From Lachnospiraceae bacterium (GTDB lineage Bacteria; Bacillota; Clostridia; Lachnospirales; Lachnospiraceae), in the NCBI GenBank assembly GCA_017394885.1, contig JAFPWO010000022.1, positions 1-64,000 on the forward strand: DNA of 64,000 nt, read 5' to 3'. Under the pieces are notes generated by a model. The model did not search any database. It was not told the DNA's origin and saw only the letters and a program-made list of their open reading frames with translations. How positions within the stretch are numbered: the stretch's first letter is position 1; every line of letters begins with the position of its first letter. The position numbers and the translations under genes were made by a program. Shown piece after piece: positions 51,636-60,125 of the stretch.

Positions 51636-51656
51636 AAAAATCGGCAGTGCCCTTCC

Positions 51657-51977
51657 TTAATTGGCGGTCGGGTCGGCAGGCTTCTCGATCTGAACGATCG
51701 CCTGCTTCTGCATCGGGATCCGGCAGTTCTTATTGTTCCCGAACTCGACGATGACCGTGTCGTCGGTCATATCGATGATGACTCCATAGAAGCCGGCCGT
51801 CGTCATGACGCTGTCGCCGATCGCCATGGTGTTCATCAGGTTTTCCTGTTCCTTGCGCTGCTTCTTCTGCGGCTTCAGGATCATGAAATAGAGCATCGCG
51901 CCGATAATGACGACATAAACGATAAGAATCCAGCTGCTGTTACTGCTGGCAGCAGCATCCATGGTCAAAAAGTTCAT
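51657..51977 (-). CDS. yajC: Preprotein translocase subunit YajC
   Basis: This 106-residue protein has one N-terminal membrane helix (about 15-37) followed by the YajC signature PQKKQRKEQENLMNTM and GDSVMTTAGFYGVIIDM. YajC associates with SecDF in protein export. It overlaps tgt by 4 bp (ATGA), the usual tgt-yajC arrangement. Confidence 0.95.
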   Translation of the reverse strand: MNFLTMDAAASSNSSWILIVYVVIIGAMLYFMILKPQKKQRKEQENLMNTMAIGDSVMTTAGFYGVIIDMTDDTVIVEFGNNKNCRIPMQKQAIVQIEKPADPTAN

Positions 51978-53161
51978 TCTGTATCCTCGACTTTCTTCGC
52001 GGCGAAACGTTCCCGTTCCGTTTTTTCTTTCTGTCCGTTCTCCATGCCGGCCAGTTTCTGTTTCTTGTAATCGGCAAACCGGCCCGCATCCAGACTATCG
52101 CGAATCTCGCTCATCATTGTATTATAAAAATATAAATTATGCAAGACACAAAATCTCATGCCGAGCATCTCTCCCGCTTTCAGAAGATGGCGGATATAGG
52201 CCCGGCTGTATTTCCGACAGACCGGGCAGCCGCAGCCTTCTTCGATCGGGCGGGGGTCACGCTCATAGGCCGCGTTGAAGAGATTCAGCTTTCCCTGATT
52301 GGTATAGACATGGCCGTGCCGGCCGTTGCGGCTGGGATAGACACAGTCAAAGAAATCGATGCCGCGTTCCACGCCTTCCAGTATATTGGCCGGGGTTCCG
52401 ACGCCCATCAGGTACGTAGGCTTTTGAAGCGGCAGGTGCGGGACGACCTCATCCAGAATATGATACATCTCTTCATGGCTTTCTCCGACCGCCAGTCCGC
52501 CCACGGCGTAGCCGGGCAGGTCCAGCTCGCTGATCTCATCGGCATGGCGGATCCGGATATCTTCATAGGTACCGCCCTGGTTGATGCCGAAAAGCATCTG
52601 CTGGGGATTGACGGTATCCGGAAGCGCATTCAGCCGCTCCAGTTCCGCCCGGCAGCGTTTTAACCAGCGCGTCGTCCGGTCCACGCTCTCTTCGACGTAG
52701 GGCCTGGGAGAAGGGTTCTCCACGCACTCGTCAAAGGCCATGGCAATGGTCGAGCCGAGATTGGACTGGATCCGCATGCTCTCTTCCGGTCCCATGAAGA
52801 TCAGCCGCCCGTCGATATGGCTGTGAAAGCGTACGCCCTCTTCTTTGATTTTCCGGAGCCCGGCCAGGGAAAAGACCTGAAAACCGCCGGAATCCGTAAG
52901 GATCGGCCGGTTCCAGCCCATAAACCGGTGAAGGCCGCCCATGGCCTTTACCACTTCGTCTCCCGGCCTTACGTGCAGGTGATAGGTATTGGAAAGCTCG
53001 ACCTGGCAGCCGATCTGTTCCAGATCGTCGGCCGAAACCGCGCCTTTGATGGCGGCAGCCGTCCCGACATTCATAAAGACCGGCGTCTCGATAATGCCGT
53101 GTACGGTGGTCAGCCGTCCTCTTTTGGCTCTTCCTTCGGTTGTCAGCAGTTCGTATGACAT
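51974..53161 (-). CDS. tgt: tRNA-guanine transglycosylase
   Basis: This 395-residue enzyme inserts preQ1 at the wobble position of GUN-anticodon tRNAs. It has LTDSGGFQVFSLAGLRK with the active-site Asp, GGLAVGE, the second Asp in DFFDCVYPSRNGRHG, and the zinc ligands in CGCPVCRKYSRAYIRH. I used the ATG at 53161, spaced properly from AAAGGA; one three codons earlier overlaps that site. queA is not adjacent. Confidence 0.96.
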   Translation of the reverse strand: MSYELLTTEGRAKRGRLTTVHGIIETPVFMNVGTAAAIKGAVSADDLEQIGCQVELSNTYHLHVRPGDEVVKAMGGLHRFMGWNRPILTDSGGFQVFSLAGLRKIKEEGVRFHSHIDGRLIFMGPEESMRIQSNLGSTIAMAFDECVENPSPRPYVEESVDRTTRWLKRCRAELERLNALPDTVNPQQMLFGINQGGTYEDIRIRHADEISELDLPGYAVGGLAVGESHEEMYHILDEVVPHLPLQKPTYLMGVGTPANILEGVERGIDFFDCVYPSRNGRHGHVYTNQGKLNLFNAAYERDPRPIEEGCGCPVCRKYSRAYIRHLLKAGEMLGMRFCVLHNLYFYNTMMSEIRDSLDAGRFADYKKQKLAGMENGQKEKTERERFAAKKVEDTE

Positions 53162-53166
53162 GGTAT

Positions 53167-54546
53167 TCATCCTTTTGATTGTTCCAGATGACGATAGGTA
53201 TACAGCGCGAACGGTCCTTCAAACAGCGCCATCAGCAGCCAGCCGATCCCGACAGCATAACAGATCCCCTTAATTCCGTAATGCGGGATCAGCAGGGCCG
53301 AAAGCACGACGCGGATCACGACCTGGAAGGCCGAGAAGAACGCGCAGGTTTTCAAGCGGCCCAGCCCCCGGAAGAAGGACTGCAGGATCTCGTTAAAGCA
53401 CGGAAGAAAATAGATGGCTGCCATCGTCCCGGTATAGAGGGCCCCCGCTTCGAGGACCTGCGCATTCCGGGAAAAGATCCCGATCAGCTGCACAGGGAAC
53501 AGGCTGCACAGGGCAAAAATGAAACAGGCGTATATCAGGGAGGTCATCATGGTAAGCAGGAAAAAGCGCCTGACACGCGGGATATTCCGGTTGCCGAAGT
53601 TCTGGGCAATACATACCGACCCCGCGGCACTGATTCCGGAAGTGATGCTGATCAGGAAGTTCTCCACGCGCATCCCCATATTGTAGCCGGTAACCATATT
53701 GGTTTTGGCATTTTCCCCGGTGAAATTCAGGCCCGTAAGCGGCATTTCCGAAAGCATGCCCTGAATCAGGAGCCGCCCCAGCTGCACCACGATCTGCTGC
53801 AGCGCCCCGGCAAAGGCAAAGGCAGCGATCGGCCTGATTTCCGAACGTTCGATCCGTGGCTTTCGTCCGACCGCCAGCAGTGGGAACTTTTTCTGGATAT
53901 ACACAAATAGAAAAACGGCGCTGAGCAGCTGGCAGCTGACCGTCGAGACGGCCACGCCCCGGATCCCCCAGCGGAATACCCAGCCGAACAGCAGGTCAAG
54001 ACCGGCGTGCAGGACGGAGGAAGCCAGCAGCACGATAAAGGGAGTGCGGGAATCTCCGCAGGAACGCAGCGCCGATGCGAAATAATTGTACAGATAGTTC
54101 AGGATCAGGCCGAGGAAGATCAAAGTCAAATACTTCATGGACTCTTCGATCACGGCCGGTTTCGTATCCTGGACCTGCAGGATCCACCGTGCGCTCAGCA
54201 GGCTGATCACGCTTAAGGCAAGAATAAACAGGCTGCCGCCCAGCAGCATGGTTTCATGGACTTTTCGAAGCCGCGTGTGATTGCCCGCCCCGTTCAGCTG
54301 GCTGAGCAGGGTCCCGACGCCGACGGTCCCGCCCACGATGATCCCGTACAGGACGTCCATGATCGGCGAAGCCGCGCTGACGCCGGCCAGCGGCAGATCC
54401 CCGATATACCGGCCGACCACGATGGCGTCCACCACATTATATAATTGCTGAAATATGTTTCCGCAGATGATAGGCAGCGCAAAAGTGATCAGAACCGGAT
54501 AGGCTTTTCCGCTTAATATCGCCTGCGTTTTATTGCTTTTACTCAT
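53167..54546 (-). CDS. MATE-family exporter
   Basis: This 459-residue membrane protein has about twelve helices and starts ILSGKAYPVLITFALPIICGNIFQQLYNVVDAIVVGRYIG, a typical MATE N-terminus. It is related to, but clearly different from, the 45536-46909 protein. It ends 5 bp before tgt and follows the cyclophilin gene. Substrate unknown. Confidence 0.92.
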   Translation of the reverse strand: MSKSNKTQAILSGKAYPVLITFALPIICGNIFQQLYNVVDAIVVGRYIGDLPLAGVSAASPIMDVLYGIIVGGTVGVGTLLSQLNGAGNHTRLRKVHETMLLGGSLFILALSVISLLSARWILQVQDTKPAVIEESMKYLTLIFLGLILNYLYNYFASALRSCGDSRTPFIVLLASSVLHAGLDLLFGWVFRWGIRGVAVSTVSCQLLSAVFLFVYIQKKFPLLAVGRKPRIERSEIRPIAAFAFAGALQQIVVQLGRLLIQGMLSEMPLTGLNFTGENAKTNMVTGYNMGMRVENFLISITSGISAAGSVCIAQNFGNRNIPRVRRFFLLTMMTSLIYACFIFALCSLFPVQLIGIFSRNAQVLEAGALYTGTMAAIYFLPCFNEILQSFFRGLGRLKTCAFFSAFQVVIRVVLSALLIPHYGIKGICYAVGIGWLLMALFEGPFALYTYRHLEQSKG

Positions 54547-54596
54547 CCCGGCAGCCAGAATCTTTACGTGCGGCTTGCCGCCGCAGGATCCGTTCC

Positions 54597-55079
54597 TTAT
54601 TCTTCGATCAGACAGACTTCCTTCATCTTCTGTTCCGTTTTGGGACGGTCCATGGCATTCGTCCGTACGGAAGCGATCCTGTCTACGACGTCCATCCCTT
54701 TGGTGACTTTTCCAAAAGCCGCATACTGCCCATCCAGATAGGGGGCGTCCGCATGCATGATAAAAAACTGCGAGCCGGCCGAGTTCGGATTCATGGCCCG
54801 GGCCATGGAAAGGACGCCGCGGGTATGATTCAGCTTATTCGGGATCCCGTTCGCGGCAAACTCGCCTTTTATCGTATAACCGGGGCCGCCGGTCCCTGTC
54901 CCGAGCGGACAGCCGCCCTGGATCATAAAGCCTGCGATCACGCGGTGAAAGATCAGGCCGTTGTAAAAGCCTTCTTTTACCAGTTTTTCGAAATTCTGCA
55001 CGGTAAGCGGGGCGATCTCCGGATACAGTTCCGCTTCGATAACGCCGCCGTCTTCCATGGTGATACGGATCTTGCTCAT
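54597..55079 (-). CDS. Cyclophilin-type peptidyl-prolyl isomerase
   Basis: This 160-residue cytoplasmic cyclophilin has the fold signature FHRVIAGFMIQGG, GVLSMARAMNPNSAGSQFFI and a late FGKVTKGMDVVD. It isomerises Xaa-Pro bonds. The start at 55079 follows AAGGAGAA; an upstream in-frame ATG adds a basic segment that does not look like a signal peptide. It has its own promoter. Confidence 0.94.
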   Translation of the reverse strand: MSKIRITMEDGGVIEAELYPEIAPLTVQNFEKLVKEGFYNGLIFHRVIAGFMIQGGCPLGTGTGGPGYTIKGEFAANGIPNKLNHTRGVLSMARAMNPNSAGSQFFIMHADAPYLDGQYAAFGKVTKGMDVVDRIASVRTNAMDRPKTEQKMKEVCLIEE

Positions 55080-55147
55080 CGGTTCTCCTTCATGTCTGTG
55101 TTCCCGCCGCGAAGTGCGGCCGGGCATATCGTTTTTTATTTTTTTCT

Positions 55148-55176
55148 ATTCTATCATTATTGTTTTCTGAATTCAA
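55148..55176 (-). promoter_or_regulatory. Promoter of the cyclophilin gene
   Basis: Minus-strand TTGAAT (55171-55176), 17 bp, then TAGAAT (55148-55153), about 69 bp before the start. Confidence 0.6.
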
Positions 55177-55207
55177 CCGATATCCCCCTGACGGGCAGAA
55201 TCGATTC

Positions 55208-55236
55208 TTGATGAAAGCGCGAAAATATGCTACATT
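55208..55236 (+). promoter_or_regulatory. Promoter of the PrsW gene
   Basis: TTGATG (55208-55213), 17 bp, then TACATT (55231-55236), about 20 bp before the start codon and just before the AGGAGG ribosome site. Confidence 0.5.
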
Positions 55237-55256
55237 GTCTGAGAGGAGGATCTGCC

Positions 55257-55973
55257 ATGTTTTTTCTGTTTAATCTTTTAAATCCGATCCTGATCGCCGC
55301 GGCGATTCTGCCTGCCATCGCCCTTCTGGTCTTTGTCTACCGGATGGACCGGCTGGAGAAAGAGCCCCGGCCTATCCTCAGAAAGCTCCTGCTTAGAGGA
55401 GCCCTGTCTACCCTGGTCGCCATGGCGCTGGAATACGCGGGCAGCTACCTGATGGCTTCCGCTTCCCGCGGAGGAGGCAAGCTCCTCGATATTATCTATT
55501 TCTTTATCGTCGTCGGTCTTTCCGAAGAAGCGGCCAAGTATTTCTTCCTCAAGAAAAGCACCTGGTTTGCGGAATCCTTTGACTGTCAGTTTGACGGCGT
55601 GGTCTACGCGGTTTTTGTCAGTCTGGGATTTGCGCTGGCGGAAAACATCTGTTACTGTCTGGAATACGGGCTTGGAACCGCCTTGATCCGTGCGGTGACC
55701 GCCATTCCCGGGCATGCCTGCTTCGGCGTCTTTATGGGCGCCTGGTACGGGATCGCCAAACGCTACGATAATTTCGGCTATCCGGAAAAGAGCCGCAACG
55801 CCAGGCTGATGAGCCTCCTGCTGCCCACCCTCCTGCACGGCACCTACGATTACTGCGCGACCCGCGAATCCGCCGTCTATTCCGTGATTTTTATCGTGTT
55901 TATCGCAGTGATGTTTATCACGGCGTTCCGGCTTGTCAGAAAGCTCTCCGCCGCCGATCAGTATATCTACTGA
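55257..55973 (+). CDS. prsW: PrsW-family intramembrane protease
   Basis: This 238-residue membrane protein has about seven helices and the PrsW motifs: GLSEEAAKYFFLKK with the Glu-Glu pair, FALAENICYCLEYG with Glu-Asn, and His residues in HACFGVFMGAWYG and LLHGTYD. In B. subtilis PrsW cuts the anti-sigma factor RsiW; no anti-sigma gene is beside it here. Start at 55257 follows AGGAGGAT. The hexokinase gene begins 15 bp downstream. Confidence 0.88.
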   Translation: MFFLFNLLNPILIAAAILPAIALLVFVYRMDRLEKEPRPILRKLLLRGALSTLVAMALEYAGSYLMASASRGGGKLLDIIYFFIVVGLSEEAAKYFFLKKSTWFAESFDCQFDGVVYAVFVSLGFALAENICYCLEYGLGTALIRAVTAIPGHACFGVFMGAWYGIAKRYDNFGYPEKSRNARLMSLLLPTLLHGTYDYCATRESAVYSVIFIVFIAVMFITAFRLVRKLSAADQYIY

Positions 55974-55988
55974 GAAAGGATCTTGTTT

Positions 55989-57308
55989 ATGGATCTGTAC
56001 CCGATTCCTTCCGTTCCTGCTGTCGAGGTATTTCTGACCGAAGCCGGCATGCATCCGGACTGCATCCGGGAAGATGAAGCGCTCCTTGCTTTTGTATCAG
56101 AAATGGAGCGCGGACTGGAGGATGCCTCCTCTTCTTTCCCGATGCTTCCGACCTATCTCAGCACAGAAGGACGTCTTCCTTCCGGCAAACCGGTCCTGGT
56201 ACTGGACGCCGGCGGAACGAACCTTCGGATCGTGCTTCTGCATTTTGAATATAATGCCGCGGTGATCGATGACAGCCTTGAAATGCCTGTTCCCGGCTCC
56301 TTATCTCCGCTGACGAAGGATGAATATCTTTCTCAGATGGCAAAACTGCTCGGTCCCTTTGCCGAAAAAGTCGACAGCGTCGGTTACTGTTTTTCCTATC
56401 CCGCCGTCATCCTTCCCGACAGGGACGGGCAGCTCGAACGCTTCAATAAAGGCGTCTGCGTGAGCGGCTCCGAAGGCATGCACGTCTGTGCCGAGCTGGA
56501 GAATGCCCTGAAAGAAGCCGGCATTCCCGGTTCCCGCCGGTACGTTCTGCTGAACGACTCGGCCGCCACCGTCTTCGGCGGACTGCCGCAGCTGTCCGGG
56601 AAAAGCTTTGACGGCGTCTACGGTTTTATTCTGGGGACCGGGACCAATACCTGCTACAGCGAAGCGGTTTCTTCCATTCACCGCTATGATATGAGCGGTT
56701 TTTCGGGTGAGATGCTGATCAATATGGAAAGCGGCGCCTACGACGGCTTCCCGATGGGCGTCTATGACAGGGCGTTTCACGAAACAGACCCGCAGCCCTA
56801 CTATCATATTTTTGAGAAGATGATCTCCGGCGCATACTTCGGAAAGCTCTGCTATCTTACAGCCGGCGGAGCCGCAGAATGCGGCCTGTTCAGCCCTGAC
56901 TTTCAATCAAAGCTTTCCGACTGTCCCGTCTTTGTTACCCGGGATCTCAGTGATTTTCTGGCTGATCCTGCCGGACAGGGCAAGCTGGCTTCGCTTTGTT
57001 CTTCGGACAGCGACCGGGCTTCTCTGCTGTCCCTGATCAGTCTCCTGTCCTACCGCTCCGCCAAACTGGCTGCCGTCAACCTGCTCGCGGTTCCGGAGCA
57101 TCTGAATAAAGGGAATACACCGGATAATCCGATGCTGCTGATCGCCGAAGGCAGCACCTTCTGGCGCTATCCGCTTTTTATTTCGTATCTGACGAAATAC
57201 CTGAAGGAATGGGGAGAGAAGAAACGCGGCCGGTATATCCATATCACCGCCGTCCGGAACGCAAACCTGATCGGCAGCGCGGCTGCCGCTTTACTGAACC
57301 TTCCGTAA
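55989..57308 (+). CDS. Hexokinase-family sugar kinase
   Basis: This 439-residue protein belongs to the eukaryote-like hexokinase family rather than to the ROK glucokinases. It has the phosphate-1 motif LVLDAGGTNLRIVLLHF, LNDSAATVFGG, and GFILGTGTNTCYSEA with the phosphate-2 loop, in the right order. It would phosphorylate glucose or a related hexose. The ATG at 55989 fits the AAAGGA site (8 bp); a TTG two codons earlier is too close. The terminator follows at 57334. Confidence 0.88.
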   Translation: MDLYPIPSVPAVEVFLTEAGMHPDCIREDEALLAFVSEMERGLEDASSSFPMLPTYLSTEGRLPSGKPVLVLDAGGTNLRIVLLHFEYNAAVIDDSLEMPVPGSLSPLTKDEYLSQMAKLLGPFAEKVDSVGYCFSYPAVILPDRDGQLERFNKGVCVSGSEGMHVCAELENALKEAGIPGSRRYVLLNDSAATVFGGLPQLSGKSFDGVYGFILGTGTNTCYSEAVSSIHRYDMSGFSGEMLINMESGAYDGFPMGVYDRAFHETDPQPYYHIFEKMISGAYFGKLCYLTAGGAAECGLFSPDFQSKLSDCPVFVTRDLSDFLADPAGQGKLASLCSSDSDRASLLSLISLLSYRSAKLAAVNLLAVPEHLNKGNTPDNPMLLIAEGSTFWRYPLFISYLTKYLKEWGEKKRGRYIHITAVRNANLIGSAAAALLNLP

Positions 57309-57333
57309 CAGCCCCGATCCGCATTGACATAAG

Positions 57334-57364
57334 AGCCGGAAGAATATTTATTTCCGGCTTTTTC
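57334..57364 (+). terminator. Terminator of the prsW-hexokinase unit
   Basis: AGCCGGAA pairs with TTCCGGCT (8 bp) and is followed by five T. Confidence 0.8.
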
Positions 57365-57374
57365 GTTACATAAA

Positions 57375-57403
57375 GAGCCGGAAAGGATCGTCCTCTCCGG
57401 CTC
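57375..57403 (-). terminator. Terminator of the sortase gene
   Basis: GAGCCGGA (57375-57382) pairs with TCCGGCTC (57396-57403); on the minus strand a short TTTAT follows. It almost repeats the stem of the neighbouring terminator. Confidence 0.6.
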
Positions 57404-57439
57404 AGTATTGTTCTGTTGTCCCTATTCAGCGAGCTGTAT

Positions 57440-58564
57440 TTACCCGATCTTCACGGCTTTGCAGACCAGCAGATACCGGCCGTCCTTCACGTGATACGCA
57501 CAGGTGCTCAGGCAGACCAGCTTATCGCCGTAGGAAACATTGACCTGCGTCAGGAACTGCGAGCGGTAAATATAGCTGTTGACCGCCGCCGTAAACTCTT
57601 CTTCATCCGCGAAATTGAACTTGATCTTTTCGTTTCCGTCCGTATAGATGGAGGCGAAAACACGCAGCTCATACACGCCGTTTTCCGTATACAGCCGGAA
57701 CGTGGGGTTGGCTGCCCAGTAAGCATAGGAATCGTATCGGTCCAGGTCCCCGAACATACTGTTGTTCTTCATATGGTGGCCGTAAATAAAGGTCACGTCG
57801 TCTTCCAGCGGATTGTTGCGGTAATCCACGAACAGCGTGCCGCTGCCGTTCTCGGTCCGGTAGAAGGTGTGCTTCAGATAATAGCTGTTGTCCGGCCCCT
57901 GTACCACGGGAAGGTTCATATTATTCTGCTGGCCCTGCAGCCATCCGAAGAAATGCGGATTCTGGCGTTTAAGGCCTTCAAAATCAATGCCGAGGGCGCC
58001 GAGAGGCGGTGCTTCCCGGATCACTTCCAGCTCGGTTTTGGGCGAGGTCGTCTGCTGCGCCCAGGTCGGTTCCTCGGACGGCAGGGTATAGACCTGCTTC
58101 CGCTCGGTCGAAGCCTCCGGCAGCGGTTCGTCGGCGGATGGCTCGATCCGGGAAGGATCGTCCGGCCTGGCCGGCTGGTTTTCCCCGGACGGCTGATCCT
58201 CGCCGGACGGCGGGATTTCTTCGGAAGGCATACCCGCCTCGGAAGCGCCCTGCGTCGGCTTTACGGTATTTCCTTCATCCTCATAGGTAAACGGATCCAC
58301 GTCCAGGAATACAACGCCTTCATTCTTGATTTCCTTGTATTCCTTATCTGCCTCGGCATAGCTGTGCAGCGCGGTATAGATCTTATACCCGCTGAAGCCC
58401 ATTACACCGATCAGAAGGACAATGATCAGATCATAGATCCATTTTCTTTTTCCTTTTTTATTCTGTTTCCGGCTGCTGTTCCGCCTGGTATCCGCGGAGG
58501 AAACCTGGGCCGGAACGGTCGCGTCCTGTTCTTGATTCAAACGTTTCTGACTGCGTTCTGCCAT
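57440..58564 (-). CDS. srtB: Class B sortase
   Basis: This 374-residue transpeptidase has a basic head, one membrane helix (about 44-64), a long acidic/Pro-rich linker (to about 170), and a sortase B domain with catalytic His in FIYGHHMKNNSMFGDL and Cys in LSTCAY, with a downstream Arg in DGRYLLVC. Class B sortases anchor NPxTN-type proteins or join pilins. No such substrate was found near it. It is a single-gene unit with its own promoter. Confidence 0.88.
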   Translation of the reverse strand: MAERSQKRLNQEQDATVPAQVSSADTRRNSSRKQNKKGKRKWIYDLIIVLLIGVMGFSGYKIYTALHSYAEADKEYKEIKNEGVVFLDVDPFTYEDEGNTVKPTQGASEAGMPSEEIPPSGEDQPSGENQPARPDDPSRIEPSADEPLPEASTERKQVYTLPSEEPTWAQQTTSPKTELEVIREAPPLGALGIDFEGLKRQNPHFFGWLQGQQNNMNLPVVQGPDNSYYLKHTFYRTENGSGTLFVDYRNNPLEDDVTFIYGHHMKNNSMFGDLDRYDSYAYWAANPTFRLYTENGVYELRVFASIYTDGNEKIKFNFADEEEFTAAVNSYIYRSQFLTQVNVSYGDKLVCLSTCAYHVKDGRYLLVCKAVKIG

Positions 58565-58599
58565 CGTCTTTCCTTTCTTAGACCCTTTCGGTCCGCCCT

Positions 58600-58627
58600 A
58601 TTATAGCAAACTATCAAAGAAAATCAA
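58600..58627 (-). promoter_or_regulatory. Promoter of the sortase gene
   Basis: Minus-strand TTGATT (58622-58627), 16 bp, then TATAAT (58600-58605), about 36 bp before the start. Confidence 0.6.
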
Positions 58628-58666
58628 TGTTTCCTGCTGCATTTTGTCTCTTCGGCCGGCTTCCTG

Positions 58667-60058
58667 TCATTCCTGCGGTGTCAACCGGCGGGCGATATAC
58701 ACGCCGTTGGCGGCCGCCTGGGAGAGCGAATGGGTCACGCCCGAGCAGTCTCCGATGAAGTACAGGCCCGGGATCCCCGCTTCAAAATTATGATCCAGTT
58801 CCACTTTCGTATTGTAGAATTTCACTTCGACGCCGTAGAGCAGCGTATCGTCGTTCGCCGTGCCCGGCGCTACTTTATCCAGTGCGTAGATCATTTCCAC
58901 GATATCGTCGAGGATCCGTTTCGGCATGACCAGGCTCAAATCCCCGGGCGTTGCCGCCAGCGTCGGCCTTGTCGTACATTTTTCCAGCCGGGAAAGATTC
59001 GTCCTTCTTCCGCGGATCAGATCACCGAAGCGCTGCACCAGCACGCCGCCGCCGAGCATATTTGACGTCCGAGCGATCCCCTCGCCGTACTCGTTGCTGT
59101 TGTTGAAGGGTTCGGTGAAATTCTTCTCGACCAGCAGCGCAAAATTGGTGTTGTCCGTCTGCCTGGCGGGATCTTCATAGCTGTGGCCGTTCACGGTAAT
59201 GATCCCGTTCGTATTTTCGGCCACGACGCTGCCGTAGGGATTCATGCAGAAGGTCCTGACATTATCTTCATAGGTCTTGCTGCGATAGACGATCTTGCCC
59301 TCATAAAGCTCATCGGTCAGCTCTGCCCAGATCGCGGCCGGCAGTTCGATCCGTACCCCGATATCCACCCGGTTCGACTTGACGGGGATAACGTGGCGCC
59401 GGCAGAAAGCTTCCACCCATTTGCTGCCGCTGCGGCCGACCGAAACGATGACGTTTTTCGCCCGGAACGCTTCCTGTTTTTCTGTTTCAACGGTAAAGCC
59501 CGCGTCTTTTTCCGGATAGATCTCCTCGACTCTGGTCTCAAAGAAATAATCCACCTTCTCCCGGGTCGCCTCGTAAATCCGCTCCAGCAGGATGTAATTG
59601 TTGTCGGTGCCCAGATGCCGGACCTTCGCGTCCAGCAGATGCAGATTGTTCTGCAGGCATTTTTTCGCGATCCGCTGGCTCCGTGGGGCAAACAGAACCG
59701 GCGCCATATCCTTCAGGAAGGAAAGATTGATCGTATCCACATAATTGATCAGGGAGAGCGTTTCTTCCTGTCCCAGATAATCGGCTAGCACGCCCCCGAA
59801 AGCCGTCGTGATATTATATTTACCGTCTGAGAAAGCGCCGGCGCCGCCGAAGCCGCTCATGATGGAACAGGTATGGCAGCGAATGCACTTTTTCGTCTTT
59901 CCGGCCACGATCGGGCATCTGCGCTTCTCCAGAGGATCTCCCTGTTCGAGCACGGCGATGCGGACCGAGGGATCCCGGGTCAGCGCTTCATAAGCGGCAT
60001 AGATGCCGCCGGGCCCCGCGCCGATGATCAGAATATCATACAGTTTTTCATCCTTCAT
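58667..60058 (-). CDS. FAD-dependent dehydrogenase of unknown substrate (COG2509 type)
   Basis: This 463-residue flavoprotein starts with DILIIGAGPGGIYAAYEA, the dinucleotide-binding motif. It has CPIVAGKTKKCIRCHTCSIMSGFGGAGAFSDGKYN (about 50-85) with three Cys, and ends with GLYFIGDCSGVTHSLSQAAANGVYIAR. That combination matches the uncharacterised FAD-dependent dehydrogenase family. The Cys cluster suggests a redox or metal-binding role. It has its own promoter and no operon partner. Confidence 0.82.
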   Translation of the reverse strand: MKDEKLYDILIIGAGPGGIYAAYEALTRDPSVRIAVLEQGDPLEKRRCPIVAGKTKKCIRCHTCSIMSGFGGAGAFSDGKYNITTAFGGVLADYLGQEETLSLINYVDTINLSFLKDMAPVLFAPRSQRIAKKCLQNNLHLLDAKVRHLGTDNNYILLERIYEATREKVDYFFETRVEEIYPEKDAGFTVETEKQEAFRAKNVIVSVGRSGSKWVEAFCRRHVIPVKSNRVDIGVRIELPAAIWAELTDELYEGKIVYRSKTYEDNVRTFCMNPYGSVVAENTNGIITVNGHSYEDPARQTDNTNFALLVEKNFTEPFNNSNEYGEGIARTSNMLGGGVLVQRFGDLIRGRRTNLSRLEKCTTRPTLAATPGDLSLVMPKRILDDIVEMIYALDKVAPGTANDDTLLYGVEVKFYNTKVELDHNFEAGIPGLYFIGDCSGVTHSLSQAAANGVYIARRLTPQE

Positions 60059-60092
60059 CTCTATCCCTCCGGTTCGACAAACAGATCAAAAT

Positions 60093-60121
60093 ATTATAAC
60101 ACAAATCAGAAATACTGTCCA
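60093..60121 (-). promoter_or_regulatory. Promoter of the FAD-dependent dehydrogenase gene
   Basis: Minus-strand TGGACA (60116-60121), 17 bp, then TATAAT (60093-60098), 35 bp before the start. Confidence 0.65.
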
Positions 60122-60125
60122 CCTT

